DNA of 64,000 nt from Adiantum capillus-veneris (Eukaryota > Streptophyta > Polypodiopsida > Polypodiales > Pteridaceae). Shown piece after piece: positions 1 through 12,992 of the stretch. A program made the translations under genes and the position numbers. Location: contig CM043959.1 of assembly GCA_014529385.2 (NCBI GenBank), positions 63,937,753 through 64,001,752 of the forward strand, read 5' to 3'. The notes beneath the pieces were generated by a model. It did not search any database. It had not been told where the DNA came from and was given only the letters and a program-made list of their open reading frames with translations. Positions within the stretch are counted from its first letter, which is position 1; every line of letters begins with the position of its first letter.

Positions 1-894
1 AATTCCCCACGAAGATGATCACACAATTCTTTGTTTTTTTGGTAGGGAAGATAACAAAGTTTCATGACCTATATGATAGTGCAACCGAAAAAGCCTCAAA
101 AACACTCATGAAGCATGTCATATTGAACTCTATCCAACATTGTGGTGTTGGTGTTTCAAGAAATTTTTGCCTCGGCACTTACCCCCAAATTCCGCTCGAA
201 AAGTGGATTTTTAGCCAAATTACAACTTTGAAATTTCGTGTAAAAATTGACAGACTAGGTATATTGTCAGGATTGTAACTTGAGTTGCTAAAGGTGTATG
301 ATAATTTTGATGATCCAAGATGTTACAGCATGTTATGATTGTGCGAGGGAAGCTTCATTTTGACCCCTTTCTACATCCGAGGTATCTTGCGACCTCGCCA
401 ATATGGCTAGTCACAAACTTTTCCCACAACAAACTTTTATCTTTGGGAACACTCCAAAGAAGGATCCCATAGAGAAGAACTCCATTGAGAAAATCCTTTT
501 AGGGGCTGATTATGGACATCCATACACGCATGCATATCCTACCTAAAAGTGCATCTCGATGAAAACTAGTCTAACTTAACATCAATTGCATACATGGTAG
601 TTTCATGAGTTCATAAAAGGATTTTTGTTTAAAAAAATAACTCCTTGGACTGAGATTGATTAAGGTTAATTGAAATTTGGTAAATAAATGGTTTTACATG
701 AAAATTGCCGCATTGCCACTTTTACATTCTTTGTTACCTTTGAATTTGATAATGTAGCCCTAATGTTCTGTCTGCACTCCCTTAGATAGTGGACACTTTG
801 GTTTATTTGGAATGTAAGAAATGTGATGGTTTTTTTAACCAAAGAACTCCCTACCAATCCACTATACCTTGGTCCCATATTTGCAATCAGTTAC

Positions 895-938
895 TGAAAG
901 ATGCTCTCAGTATCTCTGAAAGATGCTCTCAGTATCTC
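895..938. repeat. 22-bp perfect tandem duplication
   Basis: Two adjacent identical 22-bp units beginning TGAAAGATGCTCTC are visible, followed by the start of a third (TGATG). It lies in non-coding DNA. Confidence 0.9.
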
Positions 939-1215
939 TGATGCTTATCTTAGGGTGGAGGTCTTGCACTACATGGATCCTTGTACATCATGTTGAAGTC
1001 ATATAACAAAACAAATGCCCCCTCATAACAAAGAAAATGTAGTCTAAGAGAGTTCAATAATCTCACAATCAGCACTTGAGGTGGAGGGCAACTGCAAGAT
1101 ATTATTTGAGAAAAATCAACAAACATCACAAAGAGAGAGGCTCTCTCTTGAGGAGTACCCTCTTGGCTATGGCATACACTGTGGAGGCTCTAGAGGGAGG
1201 GGAGGCCGGGGTGTT

Positions 1216-1235
1216 GGGGGGGGGGGGGGGGGGGG
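1216..1235 (+). repeat. G homopolymer (20 G)
   Basis: A run of 20 consecutive G residues. It could form intramolecular G-quadruplexes, and it is also the kind of run where base-calling length errors are expected. Confidence 0.9.
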
Positions 1236-1645
1236 CTGCTCTACACACGCGTACATACACATGTGTATGTAGGGATATTGTTTCCATCGGTGTCTTGGGA
1301 CTTGTGTCTTGTGGGCTCGTGGGTTGTTGCCATAAGGGCTGATTCACATAGTGTGTTGACTGTGCGTTCACCCCCTATGTGGGGCTATTTTTATGCTGGA
1401 GAGAAATAACTTCCAAGGGTAGCCGTCATGGAACCATGAGTGTCCTCTCCTAGGCTCTATAAAACATGGGTACATAAAAATAGAAAAGGGCGTTGAATTT
1501 TGGGAGTTTTTTTAATGCAAATTTGGGAGAAGAGGTATCAACATGCATAGGGGCAAGGAAGCTCTTGATCTCGGGATCTCTCTTTTGCTCTTGCTCAAGG
1601 TGGAAAGTGGAAGACTTGTTTCCCCTCTCTCGCTCTCTCTCTCTA

Positions 1646-1647
<2 letters not shown>

Positions 1648-1688
<41 letters not shown>
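1648..1688. repeat. (TG)n microsatellite
   Basis: About 20 uninterrupted TG dinucleotides, preceded by a short CT-rich tract. Confidence 0.95.
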
Positions 1689-1689
<1 letters not shown>

Positions 1690-2105
1690 TCGTAGACAGG
1701 AGGTCAATTGGAAAGAAGGAGAAGCTTACACGCATGTGAAGAGGAGAAGAGAGGTGAAGGAGTGTTCTCATTACAACATGGAAGGAAAATACCGACGTTG
1801 AAAATATCGATGTTTTATCTCGTCGTCGATATAACCATTGGAGTACAATGCAGGGTGTCGGTGGGGTGTTGGGGGTTCAAATCATACTATTCGAGGCTTA
1901 TAGCGACATCTATACAGAGGTCCATACCTACGCTCAACCCAAGGTCCGCGACTTAAATCGGGCACGCTGCTAATCTCTCTTCCCTCACTTTCTTTTCGCC
2001 CGCGTCCCTGCTTTGCTCCAAGATCTCCCTCCCTACTCTCCTCTCTCTCTCACACTCTCACACATGCTACCCCCTCTCTCTCTCCCTCACTCTCGCGGCG
2101 GTAAG

Positions 2106-3582
<1,477 letters not shown>

Positions 3583-3584
3583 CA

Positions 3585-5660
3585 TGGCGCGATCCTTTTC
3601 ATCATCCAAACCTCGTTGGCAAGTTTTTGAGATGACCTTAATCATTTTTTTCATGGTAAAAAAAAGCCTGACAACGCCAGTGCACGAGCTTGCATGGAGA
3701 GTTTCCACACATGGTGTAGTGATACCTGCAAAATATGTTTTCATATAGAAATTTGCAACTATCTTAGTAGTGCCATCAGATGTTGCAATTACTTCGGCCC
3801 ACTTGGTGGCATAATTTGTGGTGACACGAATATAGCACACGGAGACTGTGAGCTGTTGGTTGGCCTGTCAGGTTGGCTTTGGGGCACACCACGGCCATGC
3901 GTCATAGGTCTTCACAAATTGAGCTATATCTTTAAACATATATGGCCATCATAGCCCGCTTTGTATTATTCGTTGTGCTAGAATGTGCCATGGGTAGTGA
4001 CCGCTCTTGACTGTGCAGTGAGAAACTTACAAGACGTCTTTGACTTCGTGAGGCATGACACACATTTGCAGGATGCCATCTAGGCTGCTCTTATACAAAA
4101 GTCCTCCCATTGGAGTGTAAGGTCTACTTTTGATCAAAAACCTTCTTTACTCTAGGGGGGCCACGTATGCTAGAAAATTGCATGTAGACAAAAGCTATAT
4201 AACATCCAAATACTAGGCAGGTGTAATGTCTACCTTGAATAGGAAGCTGCCTGGCAAGTCATCGTCAATGCCTATGAGTTGTTCTCCAGACCCCACACGT
4301 GATAAGTGGTTCGCCATTTGATGTAGCTTTCCCAATCTCGACACTATTTGAAAATCAAATTCCTGGGATAGCAACAACCATCTCCACACTCTACCAATGA
4401 TTTGGGGCGTTGTTGAGCAGGTATTTTAGGGCATGATCGCTAGTAATGACTACAAAGTGAATGCCTAAGTTTTTGCAAGGCATAGACAATTTCTAGCCCA
4501 TCCCTTTTTGTTGTGGTGTAATTCTTCTCCGCCTTGGTGAATAGATGGCTGGCATAATGGATGGGCCTATCAATCTTGTGTTCTTTGTTGGGTTGTGGGA
4601 GCACCATCATAATACTTGCATTTTTATGCACATGAAATACCTGTGTCCAGTTCGGTGCAATTAAGACATGTGCCCTTGTGAGGCCTTTCTTCAGATAGTT
4701 GAAGGCTACCTCTTAGACCACTAGAAAGGGGTTGTAGGGCTGGTCAACCTCAATAGATGTTGAGCAATGTCTACATACATGCGAATGAAATTTCTATGGT
4801 ATCTCGTATGATTGACAAATTTGTGCATGTCTTTAGATGCAATAGGAGATTGCCACTATTTTTTCAAGATTTGGGGCCAATTCTAGTGGCAACATTATGT
4901 GTCCCAGCCGAGTGCCCTCAATGACTAGAAAATGACATTTGCTAGGATTGAATTTGAGATTTACCTCCCTGCATCTTTTGAAGACGAGTGCCAGTTGGGA
5001 GAGATATTCCTGGAAACTTTAGACTGGTCTTGCTAGGCCAGGAACCAAGAAGTTGGAAAAATCTCATGAATATTCTAACAAATTTGTTAAGGTATGGGTC
5101 AAAGATTGTATACATGGTGCAATTGAATTGGGGTGGTGCATTCTTCAGACCAAATGCCAGATTCTTCTTATAAATAAACATCCCCCAAGGCATGATGAAA
5201 GAGTTTTTGTGCTAGTCAATCCTGGCAATGGTAATCTGATTTTATCCCTTGAATCCATCCATGAAGCTATAGAGAGTATGATCGGCCACATCTTCCAGCA
5301 CTCTTTTGGAAATAGGGGTTGGGAAACCATAAGAGACATTTACTTTTGAGCACACACTCTGATATTCTTTGGAGTTCTTCTAGGGTGGTATGACCATCAG
5401 TGATAGCCATTCTGTACAATTGACTGACTCTATAATTCCTGCTTCTAGCATCTTATCCATCTCTAGCTTTAGTGTTTTTGAGTACTTTGGTTCTAGCTTC
5501 TAGGCTCGACCTCCTTTGACTAGTTTAGCATTCCAACAAGAGGAATGGTGTGGACTCCCAGTGCAGGGTCAACACCTATCAAGGCCTTGTAGGACCAAGA
5601 AAAAAAACCTTTCCAATTGGAGATGAACTAATTAGCTTCTCTTTTAGATCTGGGTGATCC
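3585..5660 (-). pseudogene. Decayed Ty3/gypsy pol (RT-RNase H-integrase)
   Basis: Read on the minus strand the order is reverse transcriptase, RNase H, integrase. The RT N-terminal part near 5.51-5.34 kb has the proline/Lys-rich entry and 'MLEAGIIE'. The RT core at 5193-4942 carries 'FGLKNAPPQFN' and 'PYLNKFVRIFM', but the expected Y/FxDD that should follow is degraded (it reads RFFQ). RNase H at 4631-4440 carries 'IHYASHLFTKAEKNYTT', a typical gypsy RNase H signature. The integrase core at 3840-3700 carries 'TNYATKWAEVIAT'. Stops and frameshifts separate every block, so no functional protein is made. No LTRs were recognised. The downstream end abuts the microsatellite block, which has probably replaced the 3' part. 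Confidence 0.8.
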
Positions 5661-8639
5661 CATAGGCATGCTACAAGCAACACAAGTTAAGGTGGCTATT
5701 CTGTCCCCAAGTTGATTCTTTGACCGGGTCTTGATGGTATGGCGGGTGCTCACTTTGTGTCAGCAATGGAACCTAATTGCATGAGTGTGGCCACATCATG
5801 TGCATGTGTTGAGCTAATAGGGATGTTTACCTCTTCTTCTATGGACACCCATCTGGTAACTAGTCAAATGAAGACATATTTAAGAATTTTGGGAAAAATG
5901 CTCAAATTTGGGACAAATCTTATGTCTTGAAGCTATTCCAAAAGCTTTAGGTTTTAGCACCAAGAAAAAGTAATAGGAGACTTAAACCCGGTTCACAGAT
6001 AGGTGGTCATGTCAAAGATGATATGGAATATCCTACATCAAGTATACATGCCATATACAAGTTTGGCCTATAATCCTTTTTGTTCTTAAGCTTTACCTCA
6101 ACATGTTACTCAATAGCTTGGCTACATGCCATCAAGATGAAGATACCCAATTTGAGCACCAAGAGAAATTATTAACATGAAGCTTAAACGTGTTCTGTAG
6201 TTAGGTAGGCATGTTAGAGATGCCATGGAATGTCCAAGTCGAGTTTAGATGACATAGGCAAGTTTGGCCAAATTGTTCTCAAGCTTTACGTCAATGTGAA
6301 GACCACCCAATATGTTACTAAATAGTTTTGGTTGCGTTTCATCAATATGAAGGCAACCAATTTGGCATATTTTAAATGGAAAGTCCTTAAAGTCAACTTG
6401 GGCCTTTGATTGAGGTGAAACCACTTGAACACTCTACAAGAATTACTTGCAAAAGCAAAATATGACTTGATTTTGACCTCAAGCAAGCCTCAAAAATTGT
6501 GGTGAAAACTTACATTTAAATTTGACTACTCCACAACAATGGCTTACAAAAGAAACCCTTAGATGACCTTGAGCTCAAGAAAACGCCAGGTCTTGCAATG
6601 TGAGGTGACATTCACTAAGACAAAAAATTCAAACCAGATCATAACACAACTACATCCATAAGCTTTGAGGACTTCATACCAATAGGCTACAAGACCAAGT
6701 CATCGACCAAAAATGAATATCTACCTAGCCTAAACAAATTCTAGTCCCTATTTCAATGTGACTAATACTACAAACTTGAACTTGAGTGCAAGATTTTCAC
6801 ATTCATAACACAATACCACAATAGATTCCATTGTGAGCATCCTCCCATACCATCATACATTTGTTAAGTGTGAGTTGCAAGTGAGAACGTGACCACAATG
6901 TATTAAAACAAAAGCTATTATATTCAACGCAAGCAATGCACATTCATACCAAGTCATTGAGAAACATGCTAGAAACTCAATCAAAACTCCTCGTTCAAAC
7001 TGCAACTCTATCCTTAGACTATAATGCTAGAACCGATGTTCGAAAAAAATGTGTCTCAAGTTAATATCGTGTTGTTTTCAATTCAAAAAATTCCGGTTGA
7101 GAGCACAAGGAAGAGGAGAAATTCCGCCCCACAAGAGAGAAAAATAGTGCAAAACCCCAAAAAAACAACCTCATTTTCTAACATTTCATCTTGGCCAATT
7201 CCAGGAAGTTAGCTTCAAACTCTTATTTGGGGCTCGAACCTGAGTTTGAGGCCAAAGCAAGGTTTCCTTTGGTTAAGAAATGCAAGAGTGACATTGCATT
7301 TAAAGGATGATGTCCAGCTATAAGCCAACTCAAGATTGAATTTGAAATTTGAAAGTGATCGGTGGCCGCTATCAACCAGTTTAAAATCGAATTTGAAATT
7401 TGAAATTGACGGCCGTCAAGTTGGCCGTCAATCATGCCGGCCTCAAGCCTTCTACTACCTGTAGAAGCTCGCTTGTTGTCTGCAACCAAGTACTCTGTGT
7501 GAGTGACGGCCATTGTTAAGAGCTTCCCTGAAGTGCAATACTACACTAGATTCAACACACCCAACAAGGTGAACGACAGCAAGATGACACTGAAATTTTC
7601 TTGGACCAGAGTTGGAGACGAAGGAGGGATGCTCAAAAACAAGGGGAGGTGACGTTTCTGAGAAGGTGAGTTATTGCTTCCAATGCAAAGAGGAACCTCG
7701 TCATCTACTGCTGAAAAACATAAGCAACACCTGATAAGGGGCACTGATGTGAAACTACATACCTTCTCACACGCGAATAAATAGCTGGTCACAAGCTGTA
7801 GGGATAAGAAAAGCCAGGAGTGGCATACAATAGTATTGCTGTCGTTTCTGCTACAATAGTGGCATTGTCTACAGTATTACTATTGCTGTCGTTTCTGCTA
7901 CCGTATCGTTGCTTCCATTTTTTCTACTGTCATGTTGCTCTAGTTGGGGGATTGTTGCATGGCCGACTAGTGGGGTGTTTCCTCTCAGCTTTGCACGTCA
8001 CTTCGCACAACCATCTGGCATCATAAGCCTCATAGGCCTGCTGCTTCAATGCCAAATCTCATGATGGTGCATGTATTACAACCAGCATGTGAGCCTCTCA
8101 TGGCGCTATCATTCCAAGCCACTATTGGGCCACGGCCACCCAATTGGCCCTCATCAACCCTGAAGTGATCAAGATCATAGCTTAATGCCCCCTTTGCCCT
8201 ACTTTAGAAAATGTCTAAAGCTATGGGCACATTGCAAGGAGCTCACACATTTTTATTTGAGGGGGATGATGTCAAGGTCCATCTTGGTGCTGGCATGCGT
8301 ACATTCCTCCATGCCTTGTAGCTATGCTTGCATGTTGTACTATGAATTTCCAAAAATCTATGGTCGTTTAGTATGCTTAGAAATACCAAGGTTTTCTCAA
8401 TGAGTCAATAGCCTTAGCCTCATTTCGAGGATAAGGTTGGCGTGATTTGATCTGCTTTTGCATTTGTACGTTTACTCTTTACTGAATTTTTTTAATGGAG
8501 TTTCTAATAAGGCTGATTTATGTGGATGGAGAGAGAGAGAGAGGGAGAGATCAGCTTGGACAACTATATAATGTATGTTTGTGTCATAATTAGAAAACAA
8601 CAACTTTAGAGTGAAGGATTAAGCCAAGGTCAAAGGCAC
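5661..8639. other. No recognisable gene; degenerate duplications
   Basis: No gene is supported. Two roughly 195-bp segments, about 5985-6175 and 6178-6375, are degenerate tandem copies sharing phrases such as 'AAGTTTGGCC' and 'TTCTCAAGCTTTAC'. A second pair of short copies containing 'GAATTTGAAATTTGAAA' lies at about 7320-7405, followed by a GC-rich palindrome TTGACGGCCGTCAA. Confidence 0.5.
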
Positions 8640-8996
8640 ACGAAGGTTTGAACTTAAGTTCAAGCCTTCGTGTACCTACACCTAGTTAGGTAGGAATCGT
8701 GATGAGGCTTGAACTTAAGTTCGAGCCTGAGCCATGATTTTGATCTACCTACTAAGACAAGGAATGCAAGTTTGGGCCTCTAAATACCTATACCCACTCA
8801 TATAGGAAACATCGTGAGGCGCGAACTCCTTTGTGTACCTCCGCCCACTTAGGTATGAATCATCATGAAATTTGAGAGTCCGTGTACCTCTACTCACATA
8901 GCTAGGCACCACCTTGAGGTTTGAACTTAAGCTCGAGCCTTAAAGTGTTTGACTCTACCTACTAAGATAGGGAATGCATCTTTGAGCTTCTATGTA

Positions 8997-9240
8997 CCTC
9001 TACCCACTCATGTTACAAACACGGTGAGGCTCGAACTTAAGTTCGAGCGTCTATCCACCTTTACACATCTTTGAGCCTCTACCTCTACCCACTCATGTAG
9101 CAAACACGATGAGGCTCGAACTTAAGTTTGAGCCTCTATCCACCTCTACCCATCTTTGAGCCTCTACCTCTACCCACTCATGTAGCAAACACGATGAGGC
9201 TCGAACTAAGTTCGAGCCTCTGTCCACTTAGAAAGGAATC
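8997..9240. repeat. Three tandem ~85-bp units, each with the palindrome
   Basis: Three head-to-tail units start with CTCTACCCACTCATGT. Each contains a copy of the CTCGAACTTAAG palindrome and ends with ATCTTTGAGCCTCTAC. The last unit is cut short. Confidence 0.8.
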
Positions 9241-9472
9241 ACCATGAGGCTCTTTCAACCCCATTTATTTGATCTACTTATTAAGATAGAGAATGAAAAC
9301 TTGAGCTTCTCTGTACTTCTACCCACTCATGTAGAAAACATCGTGATAATTGAACTTAAGCTCAAGCTTCCGTGTATCTTTGCCTAGTTCGCTAGGAATC
9401 ACCATGAGAATCAAACTTGAGCTCAAGCCTCCATGTGTTTTCTTTGCCCACTAAGGTTAGGGAATACAATGA

Positions 9473-10920
9473 CCCATAAGTGCAAGCCTCTAATTGGGTG
9501 GAGGTTTGCACTAATGTTTGAATCTCCGTGATTGATTGACCCTCTAAATTTGGTCATGAGCACACGATTTTTTGGTCAAAATGGGTTGGAGGCTTTAAGT
9601 TTGAGCCTCAAATACTTGTTGATCTACCGCCTAGGATCAGTGGAGCCACATAATTGTTTTCTCAAATAGGGTGGAGGTTCAAACTTAATGGAGCCACATA
9701 ATTGTTTTCTTGAATAGGGTGAAGGCTCGAACTTAAGTTCGAGCCTCAAGTGCTTGACATATGCTCCTTGGCATAGGTGGAGCCATTGATTCTTTTGTTA
9801 TAGTTGAGGAAGAGGCTCGCACTTAAGTTCGAGCCATTGCTTGGCCCTCGAATTAAGATGGAACCTAACAATGTTTTTCTTCTAAATAGGATAGAGGACC
9901 CAAATTTAAGGTTGATCATTTGTTGCTTAACCTTCCAAAGGAGGCCAAAAATGAAATTGGAATCTTGGGTAAAGTTTGAGCCTTAAGGCTTGAGTATTGC
10001 ATCTCTTACCCATAAGTGTGAGCCTCTAATGGGGTGGAGGCTTACTGATGTTTGTCTCTCCATGCTTGGCTGTCCCCCTGTGTTTGGTCCAAAGCCACAT
10101 ATTTTTTTTTCCAAAATAGATTGGAGGCTCGAACTTAAGTTTGAGCCTCCAATACTGATCTACCCCTATGATTAGTGGAGCACATTATTTTTTTCTTTAA
10201 TAGGGTGGAGGCTGGAACCTAAGTTTAAGTTTGATCTTCTAGTGCTTGATATATGTTGCTTGGCATCAATGAAGCCATCAATGTTTTTGCTATGAATGGG
10301 GCAAAGGCTCAAACTTAATTTCAAGCCATTGGTTGGCCCTCCACTTAATGGGTCGAGGAACCAAAATTAAACTTGATCCTTCACTGCTTGATCTTCCCTT
10401 GGGATCAGAGGAGGCCCCAAATGAAATTAGAATCACATGTGAATTTTGAGTCTTAACGCTTGATTATTGCCTCTCTTACCCATAAGTGCGAGCCTTGAAT
10501 GGGGTTGAGGATTGCACTAATGTTTGAGCCTCCATGATCGATTGGCCCCCTAAGTTTTGTCCAGAGCACCGTATGATGTTTTTGTCAAAACGAGTTGAGG
10601 CGTGAACTTAAGTTCCAACATCCAACACTTGTTGATCTACCCCATAGGATCAATGGAGCCACATATTTTTTTCTTGAACAGGGTGGAGGCCCTCAAACTT
10701 AAGTTTGAGCCTCAAGTGCTTGACATGTGCTCCTTGGGATCGGTGGAGCCATCAAAATTATTGCTATGAATGGGGCAATGGATCGAACTTATGTTCAAGC
10801 CATTTCTTGGCCATCAACTCTGAGATGAAAACCTAACAATAATTTTCTCCTGAATGGGGTGGAGGGCCCAAAATTAAGCTTGATCCTTGAGTGCTTGACC
10901 TTTCCTTGGAGTAAGAGGAG
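9473..10920. repeat. Higher-order tandem repeat, ~0.45-0.53 kb unit x3
   Basis: A marker phrase 'CCCATAAGTG' followed by 'GAGCCT' (or close variants) recurs at about 9473, 10003 and 10477, giving unit lengths of about 530 and 474 bp. Between markers the same order of phrases returns: a palindrome, 'GATCTACCCC', 'GGAGCCA', 'TTGCTTGGCC', then 'GAGGAGGC'. This is a higher-order arrangement of the palindrome field. Confidence 0.8.
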
Positions 10921-11156
10921 GCTCAAAGTGTTATTTCCAGCTTAAGACTAGGAGGAACAGCTGGAGAGATCGTATGAAAGTGTACAAGAGCTACAAAGGC
11001 CCTAGAATGGGAAGAGGAGCTAGGTTCTTCCAAAATCATTGGTCCCCTTGGCTCTCTAAATTTGGAAGGATCTAGCTTAACACATTTTGGAGAAAAAATG
11101 GCTAAAAATATTAACAACAAAGGACTCTGACATTTGGGCCATTTCTTGGACAACAC

Positions 11157-11236
11157 GAGTGAGAACTTTGCCTCATGTGCTGGTTGGTGGTGTGGCGAGT
11201 GAGAACTTTTCCTCATGTGCTGGTTGGTGGTGTGGC
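11157..11236. repeat. 40-bp tandem duplication
   Basis: Two adjacent 40-bp units beginning GAGTGAGAACTTT differ at one position (TTTGCC versus TTTTCC). Non-coding. Confidence 0.9.
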
Positions 11237-11307
11237 TTGGTTAGCTATTTGAGGGCGGTTTTCTTAAAGTTGGATGGGTTGTGTTGCAGTTGCAACTTGA
11301 GGGCGGT

Positions 11308-11412
11308 CGACTTGAGGTGAGGTTGTGACTTGGGGTGATGGTGTGACTTGAGGTGATGTTGTGACTTGGGGTTCTGGTGTGACTTGAGGTGACGGTGTGA
11401 CTGAAGTGTGTT
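11308..11412. repeat. 18-bp minisatellite, about 5.5 units
   Basis: Units of 18 bp with consensus GTGACTTGAGGTGATGTT, alternating with a GTGACTTGGGG variant. Because 18 is divisible by three, every frame stays open through it, which explains the artefactual His/Lys/Pro/Ser-repeat open frames. Confidence 0.85.
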
Positions 11413-12961
11413 GCGGTGTAGGATAGGTGGCCGTGTGAACACCTCCTTGTAACATTTCTCCTAATTGAAATATATAGGGAGAGAAAGTGAGAGTTGACTC
11501 TCTCTCACTTTTTGCTCGATTAACCTAGGCAGCCTGTGTATATCCTTCTTCCCTCACACTCTCTTGTGCTCATATACACACACACACACATGTGCACGCA
11601 TGCATGCATGCACACATATCAAGAATCGGCACTGCAAGCACCCATCAGAGAGAGGAGAGGAAGGAATCAAGTGCTTGATCATCAGCCTATAGTAGCTAGG
11701 ATTGAAGCCTGTGTGTGAATCCAATGGAAGAGATCTTGGTTGAGAAGAGAGTCTAAAGGAGGCCATTAAATTGGCACAAGAGGAAGTAAAGTTTGTAGGG
11801 AAGCAAATCTGAGAGAGGTGTTGCATGTCTGCCGTGTGTAAGAGAGAAGGAAAAATTAGATTTCACATCTGAAGGATTGCAGAAGCGAAGCTTGGAACAA
11901 GCCTATCTGGAAGGAACGAAGACTTTTCATCTCTGCAAAGTCATGTGTGTAAACATGATTGAAGGAGCAGTGCACACAATCGGGTTGCATCTTGCAAGAA
12001 GCCGCACTGCATAAGTTAAGCCATCGAATTGACAATCAAGGCACGCAATGCTATCATGAATGCACTCTCGTGGATTAGCAGTACCTGCAATATATACATG
12101 CGCATGAGGGAATGTGAGGCAGATATTAGCAGTGCTTATGGAAGTGTAGAGCACCTACGATGGTATGTGTGTGTGAGAGAGTTGCAGAGCAATTTCCCTT
12201 ATCCGTAATGGGTTTGGTATAGGTGTTCTTCTTTGCTAAAAATAGCTTCATGAGTGTGGGTGCTACTAGCTATGTGCATGTGCTTAAGTTGTTTTGCAAA
12301 ATCATTGAAGTAGGTAGCATTTAAGTCTCCACGCCTGATTCCATGCACGTTGAATGGTATACATTCTTATCATAAAAGAAAATTTGGAAGCATTCCACAC
12401 AAAAAAAAAATGCAATGTCCCACATAAATACTTCTTAGGCAATTTCCCATACATAAATTACTTAGGCAATATCCATTGTTTAACAAAAAATTGTTCATTA
12501 GGATTTACATCCTGCTACAAGCATAAAAAAACTCCTCTATGTAAGTTGCAAGAGGAGACGTCGTTCTAGTTGTTGGTGTCGACTATGTTAAGTTCGCATC
12601 CAGTGCAAGAATTTTTTGTAATTAAAAAAAAATTATGAGAGCAACATTTTCAGCATATATGGATATTCATAGAAGTAGCAAAAAATCATAAAAAAACCGG
12701 AATGATAAGCCTCATGATTAATGTGTCATTAGAGCCAAACAATAGGCTTTTATTGCTATAGTATCATGGAAAAGAGGTTTTCCCGCTACCATTTTTGTAT
12801 AATTAGGTAGGATGAATGTGTGTTCAAAGGTTGCAGTTGATATTATCCACTTGTGTTTGCATGCGTATCTGGGTGTGGAGGATGTGTATGTGTATGTCTG
12901 CTAGTGTATGTGCTTTAATTAAGGAGTGTGTGTGTGGTTATGTGGGTGGCTATTAGTACTA

Positions 12962-12992
<31 letters not shown>

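Larger units (their letters stand above)
1..2105. other. Gene-poor flank with short repeats
   Basis: I see no convincing gene here. Open frames are short, lack family motifs, or are translations of low-complexity DNA. The stretch holds a 22-bp tandem duplication near 0.9 kb, a G homopolymer near 1.2 kb and a (TG)n run near 1.65 kb, and it leads into the large microsatellite block. Confidence 0.6.
8640..10920. repeat. Palindrome-based satellite-like repeat field
   Basis: More than fifteen copies of a short palindrome with core CTCGAACTTAAGTTCGAG occur across this interval, usually flanked by AGG and CCT so that the symmetric unit reaches 24-26 bp. A perfect 24-bp copy lies at 9723-9746. Degenerate copies keep the central CTTAAG. 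The palindromes are embedded in longer tandem units. The field has no long open frame and no transposon motif. Function is unknown. Confidence 0.85.

Noticed and set aside
8640-10920. CRISPR-like repeats
   Set aside because: Palindromic repeats with spacers, but spacing is irregular, spacers are themselves repeated, there are no cas genes, and the context is a plant nuclear genome.
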